38,259 bases of DNA from Candidatus Gastranaerophilales bacterium (GTDB taxonomy: Bacteria; Cyanobacteriota; Vampirovibrionia; Gastranaerophilales; Gastranaerophilaceae). Numbering within the stretch: position 1 is the first letter of the stretch; each line of letters begins with the position of its first letter. Under the pieces are notes generated by a model. The model did not search any database. It was given only the letters and a program-made list of their open reading frames with translations, and was not told where the DNA came from. Shown here piece after piece: positions 34,416-38,259 of this stretch. Location of the stretch: assembly GCA_944324865.1 (NCBI GenBank), contig CALUXW010000016.1, forward strand, positions 1-38,259, in the 5' to 3' direction. The position numbers and the translations under genes were made by a program.

Positions 34416-34493
34416 TTGTTCCTCCAAATTATTATCTACCAGATAATTATTGCAAAATATTTTAAAAAAAGCTAGATTTTTATAATATTTTTA

Positions 34494-34499
34494 TATAAA
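34494..34499 (+). promoter_or_regulatory. -10 box for the glycosyltransferase-like gene (predicted near-leaderless)
   Basis: TATAAA ends 8 nt before the ATG at 34508, giving a predicted leader of about 2 nt. A second TATAAT at 34481-34486 would give about 15 nt of leader, still without a Shine-Dalgarno. Confidence 0.4.
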
Positions 34500-34507
34500 A
34501 TGTAGCA

Positions 34508-36073
34508 ATGTTGATGATAAATTTTTTAGTATTTGTTTTATTTGTTTATATTATTGTTTATACAATATATACTCTTACCCTTAATATTAATGCTTTTAAA
34601 ACAAAAGAGTTTGTTAGCGACACAAAAATGTTGCTTGAATCTGGTAGTTCTTTAAACAATTTATGTGTTATTATCTGGGCTGATTCGTCCAATAAATACT
34701 TGTACGATCTTTTAAAAATACTAGATAATCAAACTTATCCGCATGAAAACTATGAAGTACACGTTATTTTTAAGAGAGACAAGGAAAATGTGTCAATTCC
34801 TGAAATGATATATGGTTCACAAGTTCACATAATTGAGAATCCTGAATATTTTTCTAAAGATAAAGCAGTATCTCTTTTCGTTGAAAAAATGCTTTGTGAT
34901 AATAAATTTAGCGCTTTTGTATTTTTAGGTGCAGACAGAATGATAGATGAAAATTATTTGTCTTGTGTGAATAAAAGTGTGTATTCATCTTGTGTGTTAA
35001 GTGGTAATCTGGGTGTATTCTCTTGGGAAAAAGATTTTTTTAAGCAAGTAAAATGCCAAGTTTTACGCGCTTATTTAAAATATCAAAACAAGGTTCAGAA
35101 TATTGTTCGGGCAATGTTTGAAATGCCTGTAATATTAGATGGTCAAAATTGTATTATAAGTTCTGACGTTCTTGAAAAAACAGGCAGGGTTTGTTTTGAA
35201 ACAAAAAACGACGAACTTAAATTTTCTTTGTTTCTTGCGTCAAATTCAATTCGTCCGATTTTTTCACCTTTTATTAAAACAACTGTAGATGTAGATTGTT
35301 ATGATGCTTCCACGCCTTCTTTTACGCAAAGGCTTGCAATGTTTAAATATTATCTGCCTCGTTCTTTTTCTAAATCTTGGAATTTTAAAGAGTTTGTTTT
35401 TTATACAATAAAACCAGACACCCTCTGTATTATGGTGTTTTATCTTGTACTTTTGTTTTGTGCTTTTAGATATTTTACTTCACTTGAGCTTAAATTTACC
35501 CTGCATCTTGGCCTTTTATTGATTTTAAATTTTATTTTAGGTACTTTTGCTGCAAAATTAAATTTTAAAGAGAGGTTTTATATAACACTTTATCCTGCTT
35601 GTATTTTCTGGCAAAGAGCTAAAATTTTTATGAAAAAAATATCTCTTATTTGGATTGAAAATAAAATTCATGAAGACGAAAATGTTAATTCTGCTACTGT
35701 TAATGCGATTGTTAATGACGGAAAAAAAGATGCCTTGTGTAAACTTTTGCTTGTATCTGAAGATGGTATGAGAAAAGTTGTTTTCGAATATGGCAAAAAA
35801 AATATTACCTCTGATTCACATATAAGAATGTTTGATGCTATGGAAGATATTGCAGGTAAGCTAAAACTAAAAGGTTATAGTTTAAAAATTTGTCAAACTT
35901 GTGGGAATTTTTGTTCTGTGCCTGATGGGACAGTAGATGTTTTAAAAGGTGAATGCAAGGCAGTTTCACCTGATGATACTTATGCACAAACATTAATTTG
36001 GAATAGCTGTCCAAATTACTTAAGTAATGACATAAAAAATATTATCAACAATATGTCTAAAAAAGATGAATAA
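34508..36073 (+). CDS. Glycosyltransferase family 2-like membrane protein with cysteine-containing C-terminal domain
   Basis: A 521-residue protein with an N-terminal membrane helix (4-26) and a GT-A-like domain (about 50-285). Two membrane helices (303-321, 329-348) and a cytoplasmic tail of about 170 residues follow. The GT domain keeps the layout of processive GT2 enzymes, but key sites look weakened: GADRMIDENYL (141-151) for DxD, KNDELKFSL (233-241) for TEDxxL, and QRLAMFK (274-280) for QRxRW. The tail carries cysteines at 462, 465, 469, 483 and 501 (ICQTCGNFC, then GEC and SCPN). This looks like a metal-binding or redox knuckle, and I do not recognise it. It could be an active envelope glycosyltransferase or a degenerate one. 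It is monocistronic and ends in a strong hairpin. Confidence 0.75.
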   Translation: MLMINFLVFVLFVYIIVYTIYTLTLNINAFKTKEFVSDTKMLLESGSSLNNLCVIIWADSSNKYLYDLLKILDNQTYPHENYEVHVIFKRDKENVSIPEMIYGSQVHIIENPEYFSKDKAVSLFVEKMLCDNKFSAFVFLGADRMIDENYLSCVNKSVYSSCVLSGNLGVFSWEKDFFKQVKCQVLRAYLKYQNKVQNIVRAMFEMPVILDGQNCIISSDVLEKTGRVCFETKNDELKFSLFLASNSIRPIFSPFIKTTVDVDCYDASTPSFTQRLAMFKYYLPRSFSKSWNFKEFVFYTIKPDTLCIMVFYLVLLFCAFRYFTSLELKFTLHLGLLLILNFILGTFAAKLNFKERFYITLYPACIFWQRAKIFMKKISLIWIENKIHEDENVNSATVNAIVNDGKKDALCKLLLVSEDGMRKVVFEYGKKNITSDSHIRMFDAMEDIAGKLKLKGYSLKICQTCGNFCSVPDGTVDVLKGECKAVSPDDTYAQTLIWNSCPNYLSNDIKNIINNMSKKDE

Positions 36074-36074
36074 T

Positions 36075-36105
36075 AAAATAAGTCGCTTAAAAAGCGACTT
36101 ATTTT
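36075..36105. terminator. Bidirectional terminator between the glycosyltransferase-like gene and ycf23
   Basis: AAAATAAGTCGCTT (36075-36088) and AAGCGACTTATTTT (36092-36105) form a perfect 14-bp stem over a 3-nt loop, with T-runs on both strands. It lies between convergent genes ending at 36073 and 36127. Confidence 0.9.
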
Positions 36106-36126
36106 ATCTATAAACCTGCTAACCTA

Positions 36127-36915
36127 TTATTTGATTATTTCAGCTTCTTTTGCATTTCTTGCAAATTCTCTGTTGATAGAATTTCTTTGAGATATTGATG
36201 CAACTATATTTCTTATTGTTGCAACCATTTCAATTTGTGTTTCAAGCTTGTTAACTGCGGAGCCTACGCCAACAGCACTTGCCCCTGCTGCAAATGCAAG
36301 AGGTGTTGTTTGTGCGCTAATTCCTGATGCACTCATTATTGGTGTAGATACATGGCGTGATAGTTCAAGTGTGTTACCTATTGTTGCTTGTGCTGTTTCC
36401 AAGAGTGCTTTAGCACCAACATTTTTAACTCCTTGTGGTTTCATGCCTTCAGTTTGAATTAAGTCTACACCCAGTAATTCAAGTTTTTTTGCAAGTTCAA
36501 TTTGTTCTTTAATATCTATATTGCCAGGAATAGTGACACAAACAAATACATCTTTTCCTTCCAATAAACTCATTGTTTCGAGTGTGATTTCATAAACTTC
36601 ATCTGCGCTAAATGTTTCACCTTTTTTGTATAATGCATCAAAATTACCTACTTCAATAGCATCTGCTCCCCATTCGACTGCTTGAGCAAGTTTAAAAGGA
36701 TGAATAGATGAAACAAAAATCGGTAAACTTGTGTTTTTCGAGGCAACTTCAAAAACTTTTTTATCACAAGCAACGTCAACCGCACTTGCAAGACCCATTT
36801 GTGCTGCGCTTACAACTTTTTTTACATTTTCGAGATCATAATTATCAATACCGGAAATAATTTTAATTGCTCTTTTTTCTCTTAAATGTCTTTTAAAAAC
36901 TTCAATACTTCTCAT
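36127..36915 (-). CDS. ycf23: DUF561/Ycf23 family protein
   Basis: A 262-residue TIM-barrel-like protein. The opening FKRHLREKRAIKIISGIDNYD, then SAAQMGLASAVDVACD and the WGADAIEVGNFDALY segment, are what I recognise as DUF561/Ycf23. This family is conserved in cyanobacteria and red-lineage plastid genomes and has no established biochemical function. Its sequence near residues 130-215 (GVDLIQTEG, then SASGISAQTTPLAFAAGASAVGVGSAV) resembles phosphate-binding loops of barrel enzymes. AGGAAG precedes the ATG at 36915; a longer in-frame start is possible but would cross the divergent promoter region. It is the best lineage marker in the window. Confidence 0.85.
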   Translation of the reverse strand: MRSIEVFKRHLREKRAIKIISGIDNYDLENVKKVVSAAQMGLASAVDVACDKKVFEVASKNTSLPIFVSSIHPFKLAQAVEWGADAIEVGNFDALYKKGETFSADEVYEITLETMSLLEGKDVFVCVTIPGNIDIKEQIELAKKLELLGVDLIQTEGMKPQGVKNVGAKALLETAQATIGNTLELSRHVSTPIMSASGISAQTTPLAFAAGASAVGVGSAVNKLETQIEMVATIRNIVASISQRNSINREFARNAKEAEIIK

Positions 36916-37036
36916 GTTTCTTCCTTTCCTAAAATTCACAAGAATTGTATCATAACATAGCGCTTTGGGCAATGAAAAAATACGTTTCCCGTTTTATATT
37001 CTCTATATCCCCAATAAATTACGGAGTGGTGTATAC

Positions 37037-37735
37037 ATGTTAAAAAAAACATTTTTTAAATTTTTATTGCCTATTTATTTATTTTTGTTAAGCAGTTTTT
37101 TAAATCCTTGTTTTGCATCAAATATTGCACGTTCAAGTGATGAGAGTGCAAGTATTAATGTTTATGAAAAAATTACCCCATCTATTGTTTCAATTGATGC
37201 TGATTTAGACCAGGGTATTTCATCGGGCACAGGTTGTGTAATTGACCCCTCAGGTATTATTCTTACAAGTTCTCATGTCATAAATAAATCAAAAAATATT
37301 GAGGTTACTACTCAGAGTGGCAAGACTTACAAGGCTACAGTTTTTGCTGTTTTAAAAGATAAAAATGATTTAGCACTAATTAAAATTACACCAAAAGAAA
37401 AACTTCCTACAATACGTCTTGGGGACTCTGAAACTGTAAAAGTGGGACAAAGAGTACTTGCAATAGGTAACCCTTTCGGATTTAGAGGTACCCTTACAAC
37501 CGGTATAATTTCACGCATTGATTATGACAGAAAAAAACTTCAAACAGATGCTGCTATTAATCCCGGTTGTTCGGGTGGTCCTCTTTTAAATCTGGATGGT
37601 GAAGTTATAGGTATTAATCAATCTATATATAATCCTGATAATAATCGTTCCAATATAGGAATAGGTTTTGCCGTTCCGGTTAATTATGCAAAAGAATTCA
37701 TAACACTGGCAAAAAATACTAAAAAATTTCCTTAA
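37037..37735 (+). CDS. Secreted trypsin-like serine protease, HtrA/DegP-type catalytic domain without PDZ
   Basis: A 232-residue protein with a signal peptide (MLKKTFFKF, then a hydrophobic core, cleavage likely after FA near residue 27). It carries a complete S1C protease core. The triad is His80 (TSSHVI), Asp111 (NDLALI) and Ser179 (NPGCSGGPL). The usual Asn before the catalytic Ser (GNSGGPL) is replaced by Cys178. The protein stops just after the catalytic domain, whereas DegP, DegS and HhoA carry one or two PDZ domains. It presumably acts in the periplasm on damaged or signalling proteins. CGGAG lies 10 nt before the ATG. It is convergent with an XRE regulator gene (4-nt overlap). Confidence 0.88.
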   Translation: MLKKTFFKFLLPIYLFLLSSFLNPCFASNIARSSDESASINVYEKITPSIVSIDADLDQGISSGTGCVIDPSGIILTSSHVINKSKNIEVTTQSGKTYKATVFAVLKDKNDLALIKITPKEKLPTIRLGDSETVKVGQRVLAIGNPFGFRGTLTTGIISRIDYDRKKLQTDAAINPGCSGGPLLNLDGEVIGINQSIYNPDNNRSNIGIGFAVPVNYAKEFITLAKNTKKFP

Positions 37736-38052
37736 AGGTTACTCTTTATGCTCTTAATAACATCTCTGTAAATTTTTAGTTCTTTGTTGTTAGACTCGTT
37801 TAGAAGTTGATTAATGTCGTCTTTAAGCGGATTTATCTCTTTATTATCTTCAAAATCTCGTAAATTTATATTTAATGTTTTTATTATTTTGATAAAATTT
37901 TCTAATGTCGGGTAGTGAAGTCCTGCTTCAATTCTTGATAGTTGTTTTTCATGAATCCCTATTTTTTCCGCTAGTTCAAATTGAGTTAATTTTAAGCGTT
38001 TTCTTTGCTGTCTTATTTTTTGACCAATAAATTTTTTATCTTCGGCAATCAT
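37732..38052 (-). CDS. XRE-family helix-turn-helix transcriptional regulator
   Basis: A 106-residue regulator with an N-terminal Cro/CI-type HTH (about residues 8-62): IGQKIRQQRKRLKLTQFELAEKIGIHEKQLSRIEAG, then PTLENFIKIIKTLNI. The short C-terminal tail (about 68-106) is charged and probably helical, perhaps for dimerisation. No toxin partner lies next to it. The convergent protease gene overlaps its end by 4 nt and the divergent prepilin-like gene is 136 bp away, so the latter or its own gene may be targets. GGGG is about 10 nt before the ATG. Confidence 0.9.
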   Translation of the reverse strand: MIAEDKKFIGQKIRQQRKRLKLTQFELAEKIGIHEKQLSRIEAGLHYPTLENFIKIIKTLNINLRDFEDNKEINPLKDDINQLLNESNNKELKIYRDVIKSIKSNL

Positions 38053-38097
38053 TTTAATAACCCCATGTCCTTTTTTTATTTAGCATAGAGCGGTTAT

Positions 38098-38144
38098 GTT
38101 ACTTTTTAAACCATATATATATTACAAAATATTTGCAAAAGTAA
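38098..38144. repeat. Inverted repeat in the XRE/prepilin divergent region
   Basis: TTACTTTT near 38098 and AAAAGTAA near 38137 are 8-bp reverse complements about 30 nt apart, flanking an ATATATATAT tract. The right arm overlaps the -35 to -10 spacer of the prepilin-like gene. It could be a binding site for the neighbouring XRE regulator, but this is speculative. Confidence 0.3.
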
Positions 38145-38161
38145 TAAACATGTTCTATAAT
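38133..38161 (+). promoter_or_regulatory. Sigma-70-like promoter for the prepilin-like gene
   Basis: TTGCAA (38133-38138) and TATAAT (38156-38161) are separated by exactly 17 nt. Transcription would begin near 38168, leaving a leader of about 20 nt with GAGG (38179-38182) before the ATG at 38189. Confidence 0.6.
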
Positions 38162-38188
38162 TCACTTGATTAATTTACGAGGTTTTAT

Positions 38189-38259
38189 ATGAAAAGATAC
38201 GCATTTACTTTAGCGGAACTTTTAGTTTCGGTATTGGTTATCTCTATTATTATGGTTGT
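38189..38259 (+). CDS. Type IV pilin/pseudopilin-like prepilin, N-terminal fragment
   Basis: Only 23 codons lie in the window; the gene continues past the edge. They read MKRYA followed by FTLAELLVSVLVISIIM, a type IV prepilin signal. This comprises a short basic leader, cleavage by prepilin peptidase expected between Ala5 and Phe6, Glu at +5 of the mature protein, and a hydrophobic helix. Such proteins build type IV pili or type II secretion pseudopili. GAGG is 6 nt before the ATG and a good promoter lies upstream. Which pilin subtype it is cannot be told from this fragment. Confidence 0.8.
   Translation, partial: MKRYAFTLAELLVSVLVISIIMV

Noticed and set aside
37732..38052. XRE protein plus neighbour as a toxin-antitoxin or phage repressor module
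   Set aside because: The adjacent genes are a secreted protease and a prepilin; there is no toxin-like gene, integrase or att-like repeat nearby.
1..38259. tRNA, rRNA, CRISPR arrays, insertion sequences or prophage genes
   Set aside because: No cloverleaf-like segment, regularly spaced repeat, transposase motif or phage structural gene was seen by eye in any gap; the gaps are all short.

Overview
The window is AT-rich chromosomal DNA from a diderm bacterium and is almost entirely core metabolism, envelope and motility genes. The best lineage guess is a non-photosynthetic relative of Cyanobacteria (Melainabacteria/Vampirovibrionia, Gastranaerophilales-like). This rests on a DUF561/Ycf23 gene (36127-36915), a family otherwise typical of cyanobacteria and algal plastids. 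It sits beside a Kdo transferase (waaA), flagellar hook genes and a prepilin with an FTLAEL cleavage motif, with no photosynthesis gene in sight. The assignment is inferred from gene content, not from a phylogeny.

Layout: (1) 135-2565, minus strand: a Nudix hydrolase followed by an MsbA-like ABC exporter. (2) 2639-9679, plus strand: a tightly overlapping purine operon, purS-purQ-purL-purF-purM-purN-purD, closed by a bidirectional hairpin. (3) 9706-14190, minus strand: DUF4127 gene-waaA-dapF, then rpsF-ssb-rpsR. (4) 14259-21313, plus strand: peptidoglycan and division operon murF-mraY-murD-ftsW-murG ending in folC. (5) 21296-22523, minus strand: coaX-dut, overlapping the folC end. (6) 22664-26782: two small lineage-type hypothetical genes, a REC/HD-GYP response regulator, a PHP-domain phosphoesterase, a polytopic membrane protein and a small charged protein. 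(7) 26937-28394: an Orn/Lys/Arg decarboxylase. (8) 28450-34415, minus strand: ilvE-mlaE followed by fliJ-fliK-flgD-flgE. (9) 34508-38259: a glycosyltransferase-2-like membrane protein with a cysteine-bearing tail, ycf23, a PDZ-less trypsin-like periplasmic protease, an XRE regulator and the first 23 codons of a prepilin-like gene.

Most operon-internal genes overlap by 4-50 nt, and many have clear Shine-Dalgarno sites. In contrast, five genes that begin transcription units (purS, the DUF4127 gene, coaX, the decarboxylase and the glycosyltransferase) have no Shine-Dalgarno site. Each has a -10-like hexamer ending 6-10 nt before its ATG, the arrangement expected of leaderless mRNAs. This is the most coherent signal I found that gene calls alone do not explain.

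I see no rRNA, tRNA, CRISPR array, insertion sequence, phage module or defence island. No gene-free stretch exceeds 300 bases. The more unusual items are the glycosyltransferase-like fusion, the compact protease, the two lineage-type small proteins and the CoaX tail read out of frame through the start of dut. I do not see convincing evidence of a wholly new multi-gene system.
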